The translations under genes were made by a program, and so were the position numbers. Of a DNA stretch of 64,000 nucleotides, positions 17,207-25,046 are shown piece by piece (position 1 is the first letter of the stretch; every line of letters starts with the position of its first letter). The notes beneath the pieces are model-generated. The model was not told where the DNA came from and ran no database searches. It worked only from the letters and a program-made list of their open reading frames with translations. The stretch comes from Stenotrophomonas panacihumi (lineage in GTDB: Bacteria > Pseudomonadota > Gammaproteobacteria > Xanthomonadales > Xanthomonadaceae). Where the stretch lies: positions 58,350-122,349 of the forward strand of contig NZ_LLXU01000050.1 in the NCBI RefSeq assembly GCF_001431645.1, read 5' to 3'.

Positions 17207-18688
17207 TCAGTCCGCCGGCACCGTGCGCTCGGCGGCCCACTCGCGCAGCGCCTGCACCTGTTCGGCCATCAACACCGACAGCGGGCGGGTCGCGCGGATT
17301 TCCTGCATCAGCAGCGTGTCGTCCAGCGGGCGCTGCTCGGCGTGCGCGGCATACAGGCCCGAGACGATGGCCTGTTCGATCTCCGCGCCGGAAAAGCCCT
17401 GGCTGGCGGCGGCCAGCGCCGGCAGCGCGAAGCCGTCCGCGTCCAGCCCGCGCCGTCCCAGGTGCAGGCGCAACAGCTCCACGCGGGTGTCGGGGGTCGG
17501 CAGGTCGACGAAGAAGATCTCGTCGAAACGGCCCTTGCGCAGCAGTTCGGCCGGCAGCTCCTGGACCTGGTTGGCGGTGGCCACGATGAACACCTGGCTC
17601 TCGCGCTCGGCCATCCAGGTCAGCAGGTAGCCCAGCACGCGCCGCGATACCCCGCCGTCCTCGCCGCCGCTGGCCAGGCCCTTCTCGATCTCGTCGATCC
17701 ACAGCACGCACGGGGCCAGCTGTTCGGCCGAGGCCAGCGCGTCGCGCAGGTTCTTCTCGGTTTCGCCGTGGTACTTGTTGTAGAGGCTGCCGAAATCCAG
17801 CCGCAGCAGCGGCACGCCGAAACCGGCGGCGGTGGCCTTGGCCAGCATCGACTTGCCGCAGCCCTGCACGCCGAGCAGCAGCACGCCCTTGGGCGGGTCC
17901 AGCCCGGCCGGCCCGTTGCCGGAGACGAACGCGGCGCGGCGCTGGTTGATCCAGCGCTTGAGCCGGTTGGCGCCGGCCACGTCGGCGAAGCGCGCGTTGT
18001 CGTATTCGTAATGCAGGTGGCCGCTGCGGTTGAGCAGCTCGAACTTCAGCTTGGCCAGCTGCGGCAGGTCGTCCTGGCCGAGCACGCCGTCGTTGAAGAT
18101 CAGCTGGCGGGCGATGCGCCGCGCGTCGCGCAGGCCCAGCCCCTTGAGGTTGCGCAGGATCTGCTGGGCGACCTCGCTGTCCACCTCCACGCGGCGGCCG
18201 CCGTGTTCGCGGGCGTAGTCGGCCGCTTCCTCGCGGAGCATCTTGAGCAGCGCGTGGGCGTCGGGCAGGTGCGGGCTGAAGCGGGTCGCCAGCGGCTCCA
18301 GCTCCGGCGGCAGCTCGACCTTGGCCCCGATCATCACCAACACGTGCGGCTCGCAGTGGCGGCGCTCGAGGATGTCGCGCAGCAGCCGCTGGTGCGAGGC
18401 GTAGCCCAGGTAGGGGTGGACGTCGAGGAGCAGGTAGACGCCGCGCTGGTCGGCCTGGCGAATCATCTGCAGCATCGCGCTGGCGTCCGGCGGGCCCTGC
18501 GCGGGGTCCTCGCGGTCCAGGTCGATCCGGCGCAGGCCCTCGGTGATCGTCCAGCGGTACAGGGCGCGCCAGACCTGCATCAGGCTCTGCCGGAACAGCT
18601 CGACGATCCGCTGCTCCTCCTGGGTCTCGATGACGATCAACGGCGTGCTCGCGCGGATCAGCGCGGTCAGGTCCTGCAGCTCACTCAT
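17207..18688 (-). CDS. AAA-family ATPase, Ycf46-like
   Basis: 493 residues. An N-terminal alpha/beta region (residues ~1-230) precedes a classical AAA module: Walker [10 protein letters not shown] near 267, Walker [11 protein letters not shown] near 328, and an arginine-rich [19 protein letters not shown] second region of homology. This matches the Ycf46/SpoVK-like bacterial AAA group, whose clients are largely unknown; cyanobacterial Ycf46 affects CO2 uptake and photosystem regulation. It should form hexamers in the cytoplasm. It is divergent from the ParA gene with ~125 bases between starts. The start is taken at the first ATG ([11 protein letters not shown]). Confidence 0.9.
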   Translation of the reverse strand: MSELQDLTALIRASTPLIVIETQEEQRIVELFRQSLMQVWRALYRWTITEGLRRIDLDREDPAQGPPDASAMLQMIRQADQRGVYLLLDVHPYLGYASHQRLLRDILERRHCEPHVLVMIGAKVELPPELEPLATRFSPHLPDAHALLKMLREEAADYAREHGGRRVEVDSEVAQQILRNLKGLGLRDARRIARQLIFNDGVLGQDDLPQLAKLKFELLNRSGHLHYEYDNARFADVAGANRLKRWINQRRAAFVSGNGPAGLDPPKGVLLLGVQGCGKSMLAKATAAGFGVPLLRLDFGSLYNKYHGETEKNLRDALASAEQLAPCVLWIDEIEKGLASGGEDGGVSRRVLGYLLTWMAERESQVFIVATANQVQELPAELLRKGRFDEIFFVDLPTPDTRVELLRLHLGRRGLDADGFALPALAAASQGFSGAEIEQAIVSGLYAAHAEQRPLDDTLLMQEIRATRPLSVLMAEQVQALREWAAERTVPAD

Positions 18689-18813
18689 GGGCGCTCCTTT
18701 GCGGGCGCCAACATAGCAGGGGCGGGCAGCGGGAAGGAACGAGCACGCCTCGACTATCTCCTCACCGAGTGCCGGTGTACGCTCGGCGCAGGTTCAGGCA
18801 AAGCGAGGCGTGC

Positions 18814-19443
18814 ATGAAGACGTTCCTGGTAGCCGGCTCCAAGGGCGGGGTTGGCAAGACCACGATCGCCACCAACCTGGCGGCCCACGCCGCCCTCCAA
18901 GGCCGGCGCACGGTGCTGGCCGACGCCGATCCACAGCAATCCTCGATGCGCTGGGCCGAACGCCGCGCCGGGCTGGAGAGCGCGGTCCTGCCGATCGACG
19001 CCACCCGCCGGCGGCAATGGGACGCCCAGCTGCCCGACGACGCCGACCAGCTCATCATCGACGCCCCCGCCGGCGCGATGGCCGACGACCTCACCCCTTT
19101 CCTGGAGCGGGCCGACGCGGTGGTGGTGCCGGTGATGGCCTCGGCGCTGGACATCGAAGCGGTGGTCGGGTTCCTCAACACCCTGGCCAAGGTGCCGCGC
19201 ATCCACCAGCGCAAGCTGCCGGTGGGCCTGGTGCTCAACCGCAGCAAGCCCTGGACGCAGACGACCCAGCAGGCCGTGGAGATGATCGGCGGCTGGCCGT
19301 ACCCGCTGGTCGCCCAGCTGCGCGACACCCAGGCCTACGTGGTGCTGGCCGGCCTCGGTCGCAGCCTGTTCGACTACCGCTCGGCCCAGGTGCGCGAGCA
19401 CCAGCAGGACTGGGAACCGCTGCTGAAATGGCTCAAGGCCTGA
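18814..19443 (+). CDS. Orphan ParA-family (MinD/ParA) ATPase
   Basis: 209 residues. The deviant Walker A KGGVGKTT is at residues 10-17 with the signature lysine at 10, and ADADPQQSS near 36-44 corresponds to the switch I region, so ATP-dependent dimerisation is likely. No ParB gene or parS-like cluster adjoins, which argues against a chromosome or plasmid partition pair; small orphan ParA proteins of this type often position protein machines such as chemosensory arrays, secretion systems or carboxysomes. The ATG at 18814 is preceded by GAGGCG. It is followed by sixA after 21 bases. Confidence 0.9.
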   Translation: MKTFLVAGSKGGVGKTTIATNLAAHAALQGRRTVLADADPQQSSMRWAERRAGLESAVLPIDATRRRQWDAQLPDDADQLIIDAPAGAMADDLTPFLERADAVVVPVMASALDIEAVVGFLNTLAKVPRIHQRKLPVGLVLNRSKPWTQTTQQAVEMIGGWPYPLVAQLRDTQAYVVLAGLGRSLFDYRSAQVREHQQDWEPLLKWLKA

Positions 19444-19464
19444 TCCACCCCTGACGGATATCCC

Positions 19465-19941
19465 ATGCGCGAACTGATCCTGCTGCGTCACGCCCACGCT
19501 GAACCGGCCGACACGGGCCAGGCCGATTTCGACCGTCCCCTTTCGCCCCATGGCCTGGCCGAGGCCGAAGCGGCCGGGGCCTGGCTGCGCGAACAGCGCC
19601 TGGTCCCCGACCGCGTGCTGTGCTCGCCGGCGCGGCGTGCCCGCGAGACCCTGGAGGCGGTGCTCGGCCTGACCGGCTACATCGAGCAGCGCCTGGAGGA
19701 CCGCATCTATGAAGCGACCCCGGGCACGCTGGCGGCCCTGGTCGACGAACACCGCGAGTGCGAGCGCCTGCTGCTGGTGGGCCACAACCCGGGCCTGGAA
19801 CGGCTGGTGGCGCTGATGCACAGCGGCCAGTCCGGCGACTACCGCGGCATGCCCACCGCCTCGGTGGCCCTGCTGGCACTGCCGCTGGAGGCGGCCATCG
19901 AGCCGGGTATCGCCCGGCTGACCGCCTTCTGGTGGCCCTGA
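19465..19941 (+). CDS. sixA: SixA-type phosphohistidine phosphatase
   Basis: 158 residues of the histidine phosphatase superfamily. The phosphorylated His9 lies in LLRHAHA and the second catalytic His107 in LLLVGHNPG; Arg8 is also conserved. SixA removes phosphate from histidine-containing phosphotransfer domains (ArcB in E. coli) or from the nitrogen PTS protein NPr. The length equals that of E. coli SixA. The final codons overlap the GTG start of the YceI gene by 10 bases, so parA-sixA-yceI-pld probably form one transcription unit. Confidence 0.9.
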   Translation: MRELILLRHAHAEPADTGQADFDRPLSPHGLAEAEAAGAWLREQRLVPDRVLCSPARRARETLEAVLGLTGYIEQRLEDRIYEATPGTLAALVDEHRECERLLLVGHNPGLERLVALMHSGQSGDYRGMPTASVALLALPLEAAIEPGIARLTAFWWP

Positions 19942-20555
19942 CGCCCGCACGCGCGGCCTGCCTGGGGCTGGCGCTGCTGTGGGCGCGGCCGGCGGCGGCG
20001 CAGCCGGCGGTTCCCGCGTCGGTGGCCCCCGCCGCCACGCCCGCCGGCGCCCAGCGCCTGGCGCTGGACGTGGCGCGCTCGCGTTGCGGTTTCGAAATCC
20101 GCACCCGCTTCGGCCAGAAGATCGAAGGCTTCTTCCCGCGCTTCGACGGCGAGGTGCTCAAGCTCGCCGACGGCCGCCACCAGGTGCGCCTGCGCATGGA
20201 TGCCCGGCAGGTCGAGATTCCCGGCAAGCCGCGCTACACGGCGTGGATGCGCGGCGAGGAATTCTTCGACGTGGAGCGCTTCCCGCTGGTCGAGTTCGAC
20301 TCTGAACCGTACGACCCCGGCATGACCGTGCGCGGCGGCGACATCGTCGGCCGGCTCAGCATCCGCGGCATCAGCCACACCGAAACGCTGACCGTCATGC
20401 CGGCCGAGTGCCCCCGCGCCGGTTATGATTGCGATGTGATCAGTCGCGGCACCGTCCTGCGGGGACGTTACGGAATGGATAGCTGGCAGGTAGCCCTGGG
20501 CGACAGGGTGACCTTCATCCTGCGTGCGCGTCTGCAGGAGGCGCCCGGGCCGTGA
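19932..20555 (+). CDS. YceI-family periplasmic lipid-binding protein
   Basis: 207 residues from GTG 19932. The signal peptide (ACLGLALLWARPAAA) is cleaved near residue 24. The YceI lipocalin-like fold is indicated by LDVARSRCGFEIRTRFG, GFFPRFDGEV, RGEEFFDVERFPLVEFDSE (in part) and a final barrel strand VTFILRARLQ. YceI proteins bind polyprenoid or long-chain amphipathic molecules in the periplasm. It overlaps sixA by 10 bases at its start and the phospholipase gene by GTGA at its end. An internal CPRAGYDC pair may form a disulfide. Start choice rests on the signal peptide; no other in-frame start nearby gives one. Confidence 0.85.
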   Translation: MALTPARAACLGLALLWARPAAAQPAVPASVAPAATPAGAQRLALDVARSRCGFEIRTRFGQKIEGFFPRFDGEVLKLADGRHQVRLRMDARQVEIPGKPRYTAWMRGEEFFDVERFPLVEFDSEPYDPGMTVRGGDIVGRLSIRGISHTETLTVMPAECPRAGYDCDVISRGTVLRGRYGMDSWQVALGDRVTFILRARLQEAPGP

Positions 20556-22555
20556 ACCGCTTCTGGAGGTGCCTGCTGCCGCTGGCCCTGGTGCTGACGG
20601 TGAGCGGTTGCGCCGGCCTGTCGCACAGCCAGCGCGACCGCGCGGCGGCGATCGCGGCCGCGGCGCGCGATACCACCGTGACCTGCACGCGCGACGACCG
20701 CTGCGCCGAGCCCTCGCCGCTGCGCGCGCTGGGCGGCCGGGCCATGGCCGAGTCCACCGAGGCGCAGCCGCGCCACTACGCCACCATCCTGGACCATGGC
20801 GAGGAAGCCCTGGTCGCGCGGCTGAACCTGATCCACAGCGCCACCCGCAGCATCGACCTGCAGACCTACATCTTCGACAAGGACGACAGCGCCCGCCTGG
20901 TGATGGACGCGCTGCTGGACGCGGCGCGGCGCGGGGTGAAGGTGCGCGTGCTGATCGACCAGCTCTCGGCGATCTCCGACCTGGAGATCCTCGGCGCGCT
21001 GTCCGGGGCGCACGAGAACTTCGAGCTGCGCATCTACAACCCGACCTTCGGCAAGGCCAAGCTCAACTACTTCGACTATGCCGGCAGCGTGCTGTGCTGC
21101 TTCCGCCGCTTCAACCAGCGCATGCACAACAAGCTGCTGGTGATCGACAGCGTCATCGGCGTGGTGGGCGGGCGCAACTACCAGGACGACTATTACGACT
21201 GGGACGCCGAGTACAACTTCCGCGACCGCGACGTGATCGTCGCCGGCCCGGAGGCGCGTCGCATGGCCGACAACTTCGAGGCGTTCTGGCGCGCCCAGCG
21301 CAGCGTGCCGGCCGAGCGGCTCAACGACGTCGGGCGAACGCTGCTGCGCGAAGGCGTGCCGGCGATGCCGCCGGCGCTGTTGCTGCACCCGGACCGGATC
21401 GAGCGGGTACAGGAGGAGGCCGCCGACAACGGCTTCATCGCCGAGCGCTTCGTCGACACCGCGCTGCCGGTGCGCAACGTGCTCTACGTGGCCGACCTGC
21501 CGCAGAAGCACCGCAAGGAGCATGCGAAACAGGCGGTATCCACCGCGCCGGAGCTGGACGGGCTGATCGCCGGCGCGCAGAAGGAAGTGATCCTGCAGAC
21601 GCCGTACCTGGTGCTGTCCGACCCGGCGCAGGAGATCTTCCGCGACCTGCGCGCGCGCCAGGACGCGCCGCGCATCGTGGTCTCCACCAACAGCCTGGCC
21701 GCCACCGACAATCCGGTCGTCTACGCGCTCTCCTACAAGTACAAGCGCCGCAACCTGCGCGAGCTGGGCTTCAACATCTACGAATACAAGCCGTTCCCGC
21801 TGGATGCGCCGGTCGACTACGAGAACCTGGTGCGCCTGCCGCTGGGCGGCATGGGCGCCGGCAACCGCGAGAACCGGGTGGTCGGCGGCAGCGCGGTGGG
21901 CAATGCGGTGCGCGGCAGCAGCGGCGCGCCGGGCGGCGGTGACCGCGATCGGGAGCGCGACCGCGACCGCGACCGCAAGGCGGGCGGCAGCGAGGTCGAT
22001 CGCCGCGTGCAGCGCGCCGAGACCCGGCCTTCCTTCCTCAGCACCCGCCCCTCGAGCCGGCCGCTGCCGGTGACCCGCGAGGGCGCGCGCATGGGCCTGC
22101 ATGCCAAGTCGCTGGTGGTCGACCGCCGGGTCGGGGTGATCGGCACCCACAACTTCGACCCGCGCAGCGAGAACTACAACACCGAAGGCGCGGTGGTGAT
22201 CGACGACCCGGCCTTCGCCCAGGCGCTGGCCGCCAGCATCGAGCGCGACATGGAGCCGGAGAATTCGTGGGTGGTGGCCCCGCGCGGCAAGCCGCCGGTG
22301 CTGTCGGGGCTGAACTACAGCGTCGGCAAGGTGTCCGAAGCCCTGCCCATCCTCGATATCTGGCCGTGGCGCTACGCCACCAACTACGAATTCAAGCCCG
22401 GGCCGGAGTGCCCCTGGCCGCTGCGCCGGCAGGACCCGAAGTTCCTGCAGTGCTACCAGCCGGTCGGCGACTTCCCGGAGGTCAACGTCGGGCCGAAGTG
22501 GCTGCTGGTGCGCATGCTGACCGCCTTCGGCGCCGGGCTGGTGCCCATCCTCTAG
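20552..22555 (+). CDS. Phospholipase D/cardiolipin synthase-like lipoprotein
   Basis: 667 residues from GTG 20552, overlapping the YceI stop. The signal ends in VSGC, with Cys20 the lipidation site. Two HKD active-site motifs are present: HNKLLVID beginning at His192 and HAKSLVVD beginning at His517, each followed by Gly-Gly/Gly-Thr and Asn. The enzyme should hydrolyse or transfer phosphatidyl groups at the periplasmic face. Between the two HKD halves, about residues 430-505, is a low-complexity linker rich in Gly then Asp-Arg pairs, encoded by a hexamer repeat. At 667 residues it is longer than ClsA/ClsB (around 410-490). Similar Xanthomonad proteins are annotated only as PLD family. Confidence 0.88.
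   Translation: MNRFWRCLLPLALVLTVSGCAGLSHSQRDRAAAIAAAARDTTVTCTRDDRCAEPSPLRALGGRAMAESTEAQPRHYATILDHGEEALVARLNLIHSATRSIDLQTYIFDKDDSARLVMDALLDAARRGVKVRVLIDQLSAISDLEILGALSGAHENFELRIYNPTFGKAKLNYFDYAGSVLCCFRRFNQRMHNKLLVIDSVIGVVGGRNYQDDYYDWDAEYNFRDRDVIVAGPEARRMADNFEAFWRAQRSVPAERLNDVGRTLLREGVPAMPPALLLHPDRIERVQEEAADNGFIAERFVDTALPVRNVLYVADLPQKHRKEHAKQAVSTAPELDGLIAGAQKEVILQTPYLVLSDPAQEIFRDLRARQDAPRIVVSTNSLAATDNPVVYALSYKYKRRNLRELGFNIYEYKPFPLDAPVDYENLVRLPLGGMGAGNRENRVVGGSAVGNAVRGSSGAPGGGDRDRERDRDRDRKAGGSEVDRRVQRAETRPSFLSTRPSSRPLPVTREGARMGLHAKSLVVDRRVGVIGTHNFDPRSENYNTEGAVVIDDPAFAQALAASIERDMEPENSWVVAPRGKPPVLSGLNYSVGKVSEALPILDIWPWRYATNYEFKPGPECPWPLRRQDPKFLQCYQPVGDFPEVNVGPKWLLVRMLTAFGAGLVPIL
21941..21976 (+). 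repeat. GACCGC-type hexamer repeat inside the phospholipase D gene
   Basis: Six consecutive hexamers, four of them exactly GACCGC and two variants, encode alternating Asp/Glu-Arg dipeptides in the linker of the phospholipase D protein. Each unit is six bases, so unit gain or loss by slippage keeps the frame and only changes linker length. Confidence 0.8.
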
Positions 22556-22573
22556 CCGTCCAGGAGACTGACC

Positions 22574-23005
22574 ATGGTGTTCCGCGAACCGGTGTCCATC
22601 GACGCCCTCAATGCCCTGAGCCGGGGCAACATGCTCGAACACCTGGACATCGTGTTCACCGCGGCCGGCGAGGACTGGATCAGCGCCACCATGCCGGTCG
22701 ACGCGCGCACCCGCCAGCCCTATGGCCTGCTGCACGGCGGCGCCTCGGTGGTGCTGGCCGAGACCCTGGGCAGCAGCGCCGGCAACCTGTGCGTGGATAC
22801 GGCCCGGCAGATGTGCGTGGGCGTGGAGATCAACGCCAACCACATCCGCGCGGTCACCGACGGCCGGGTCACCGGCACCGCCCGCGCCCTGCACGTGGGC
22901 CGCAGCCTGCACGTGTGGGAGATCGGCATCGTCGACGAACAGGGGCGGCGGGTCTGCGCCTCGCGCCTGACCCTGGCCGTGGTGCCGCGCCCCGGCGCGG
23001 CCTGA
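22574..23005 (+). CDS. Hotdog-fold acyl-CoA thioesterase (MenI/EntH-like)
   Basis: 143 residues. The PaaI/4HBT signature LLHGGASVVLAETLGS near residues 53-68 contains the catalytic-type Glu, and MPVDARTRQPYG precedes it as in MenI (1,4-dihydroxy-2-naphthoyl-CoA thioesterase) and EntH. It would hydrolyse an aromatic or short acyl-CoA in the cytoplasm. No menaquinone or siderophore genes are nearby, so the substrate is open. It starts 19 bases after the phospholipase gene with AGGAGACTGACC ahead of the ATG, and may be read through from it. Confidence 0.87.
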   Translation: MVFREPVSIDALNALSRGNMLEHLDIVFTAAGEDWISATMPVDARTRQPYGLLHGGASVVLAETLGSSAGNLCVDTARQMCVGVEINANHIRAVTDGRVTGTARALHVGRSLHVWEIGIVDEQGRRVCASRLTLAVVPRPGAA

Positions 23006-23125
23006 GCCCGGGCGGGCCGTGCCGCCGCTGGAACACGCCTGACCGGCCATGTGACTGCGCACGGCGGCCAGTGCTGCCACAATAGCCCCGTTCCTTCCCC
23101 ATGCGTTTCCGGTAACGTCCCTGAA

Positions 23126-23929
23126 ATGAGCGAGTCATCCCTGTCCGCTACGCGCGACGCCGGCGGCACGCTGCGTTGGTTCCGGTACCTGTATCGGGTG
23201 CCGCTGCTGCTCCTGCACGTGGTCCTCGGGCTGCCGGTCACCATGGCCTGCATCGTGGTGCCGCCGCTGGCGCGCATCCGCTTCGGCGCCGACGACACCC
23301 TGGAACAGGTGATGATCCGCTGGTGGCAGGGCAACCTGATGCGCATCTTCGGTTTCCGCCTGCGCCGCTTCGGCACGCCGCTGCCCGGCCCGACCCTGTT
23401 CGTGGCCAACCACGTCTGCTGGATCGACATCTCCATCCTGCACAGCCAGCGGGTGATGGGCTTCGTGGCCAAGCGCGAGATCGCCGGCTGGCCGCTGGTC
23501 GGCTGGCTGGCCGCGCGCGGCCAGACCATCTTCCACCAGCGCGGCAGCACCGAGTCGCTGGGCGGCGTGCTGCAGGAAATGCTGGTGCGCCTGCGCGAGG
23601 GCAAGTCGGTGGGCGTGTTCCCGGAAGGGCGCACGCGCGGCGGGCATGAGGTCGGCCCGTTCCATGCACGCATCTTCCAGGCCGCGGTCGAGGCACAGGT
23701 GCCGGTGCAGCCGGTGGCGCTGCGCTATGGCGAGCACGGCAACGCGCAGACCATCGTCGCCTTCGGGGCGCGCGAAAGCTTCTTCGCCAATTTCCTGCGC
23801 CTGCTCGGCGAACCTTCGCGGGTGGCCGAGGTCCATTTCCTGCAGCCGATCGCCGCCCATGACGTGGAAGGCCGCCGGCGCATTGCCGAAACATCCCGCG
23901 CGCGCATCGTCGCCGCCATGGAGTCCTGA
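23126..23929 (+). CDS. 1-acyl-sn-glycerol-3-phosphate acyltransferase-like (PlsC family)
   Basis: 267 residues. Motif I NHVCWID supplies His96 and Asp101 (HX4D), and motif III FPEGRTR lies at 165-171. Two hydrophobic segments (about 25-48 and 90-105) anchor it to the inner membrane. It should acylate lysophosphatidic acid or a lyso-ornithine-type lipid; similar short LPLATs are also OlsA. The ATG at 23126 gives MSESSLSATRD; a CACAAT hexamer lies at 23089-23094, about 25 bases ahead of the expected start. It is not obviously in an operon. Confidence 0.88.
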   Translation: MSESSLSATRDAGGTLRWFRYLYRVPLLLLHVVLGLPVTMACIVVPPLARIRFGADDTLEQVMIRWWQGNLMRIFGFRLRRFGTPLPGPTLFVANHVCWIDISILHSQRVMGFVAKREIAGWPLVGWLAARGQTIFHQRGSTESLGGVLQEMLVRLREGKSVGVFPEGRTRGGHEVGPFHARIFQAAVEAQVPVQPVALRYGEHGNAQTIVAFGARESFFANFLRLLGEPSRVAEVHFLQPIAAHDVEGRRRIAETSRARIVAAMES

Positions 23930-24000
23930 GACGCCGTGGCGCTGCGGCCCCGCCCGCGCAACCGTTCTTTCCGGCACCCCCACGCCGAAGGGATCCGTCC

Positions 24001-24987
24001 ATGTTGAGCGCCGACCAGTACCAGCCCCCACGCTGGTTGCGTAACCCGCACGTGCAGTCCGTCCTGGGTTCCAGCGTGCTGCGGCGACGACGCGGCCAGC
24101 AGCTGCTGAGCGCCAGCGGCGCGGTCAGCACGTCCCACATCCTCGACGGCGGCGACGGCGTGCGCCTGCAGGGCTGGCTCGACGTGCCCCGCGACCTCGC
24201 CCCGCGCGCCACCGTGCTGCTGCTGCACGGCTGGGAAGGCAGCGCCGATTCCAGCTACATGCGCATGACCTCCGCGCGCCTGCTGGGCATGGGCTACCAG
24301 GTGTTCCGGCTGAACTTCCGCGACCACGGCGGCACCCACCACCTCAACGTCGACCTGTTCCATTCCGACCGCATCGACGAAGTGGTCAACGCCGCCTGCG
24401 ACCTGTGGCAGCGCTTCCCGTCGCCGCGCCTGCTCGCCGCCGGCTACTCGCTGGGCGGCAACCACGTCCTGCGCCTGGCCCTGCGTGCCCCGGCCGCCGG
24501 CCTGCCGCTGGAACGCGTGGCCGCCGTGTGCCCGCTGCTGGACCCGGGCCGGACGATGGAGAGCATCGCCGCCGGCCCGCAGATCTACGACTGGTATTTC
24601 CGCCGCAAGTGGCGCGAATCGCTGCTGCGCAAGCGCGCGCTGTTTCCCGAACAGCACCACTACGACGATGCCACCCTGGCCCTGGACATGCGTGGCCTGA
24701 TGGCCTGGCTGGCCGAACGCCACACCCGGCATGGCTCGCTGCAGGCGTATTTCGACAGCTACTCCATCGCCGGCGACCGCCTGGCGCCGCTGCAGCTGCC
24801 CTCGGACATCCTGATGGCCGAGGACGACCCGGTGATCCCGTTCGACGATTTCCAGCACTGGCACCTGCCGGCCCACGCGCACCTGGAGATCGCCCATTGG
24901 GGCGGCCATTGCGGCTTCCTGGAGAACGCGCGCGGCGACGGTTTCGCCGAGCGCTGGGTGGCCGAACGGCTGGGCCCGGCGCCCTGA
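24001..24987 (+). CDS. YheT-family alpha/beta hydrolase
   Basis: 328 residues of the UPF0017/YheT family. The N-terminal YQPPRWLRNPHVQSVL is characteristic. The nucleophile elbow GYSLGGN places Ser150, the oxyanion region is LLLHGWEG near 74-81, and C-terminal AEDDPVIPFDDF and HWGGHCGF supply the acid and histidine. Family members are serine esterases of unclear natural substrate. It follows the acyltransferase by 71 bases, so a lipid-related role is a reasonable guess but unproven. Confidence 0.88.
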   Translation: MLSADQYQPPRWLRNPHVQSVLGSSVLRRRRGQQLLSASGAVSTSHILDGGDGVRLQGWLDVPRDLAPRATVLLLHGWEGSADSSYMRMTSARLLGMGYQVFRLNFRDHGGTHHLNVDLFHSDRIDEVVNAACDLWQRFPSPRLLAAGYSLGGNHVLRLALRAPAAGLPLERVAAVCPLLDPGRTMESIAAGPQIYDWYFRRKWRESLLRKRALFPEQHHYDDATLALDMRGLMAWLAERHTRHGSLQAYFDSYSIAGDRLAPLQLPSDILMAEDDPVIPFDDFQHWHLPAHAHLEIAHWGGHCGFLENARGDGFAERWVAERLGPAP

Positions 24988-25011
24988 GCCGGGCACGCCG
25001 GCGGCGGCCGC

Positions 25012-25017
25012 TACAAT
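25012..25017 (+). promoter_or_regulatory. TACAAT -10 hexamer before the TPR gene
   Basis: TACAAT matches the sigma-70 -10 consensus at five of six positions, and an expected start near 25024 would leave a 23-base leader before the ATG at 25047. No good -35 is visible. Confidence 0.45.
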
Positions 25018-25046
25018 AGGGGTTTGCCCTTCGAGCCGGACGCCCC

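Noticed and set aside
18814..19443. ParA considered as part of a plasmid or integrated-element partition system
   Set aside because: No parB, parS cluster, integrase or att repeat is nearby; neighbours are ordinary chromosomal genes.
21941..21976. Short tandem repeat considered as a CRISPR-like array
   Set aside because: The units are contiguous hexamers in frame within a gene, with no spacers.
20468..23080. An 870-codon open frame on the minus strand
   Set aside because: It runs antisense through the phospholipase D and thioesterase genes, both of which have intact motifs; composition is typical of a shadow frame.
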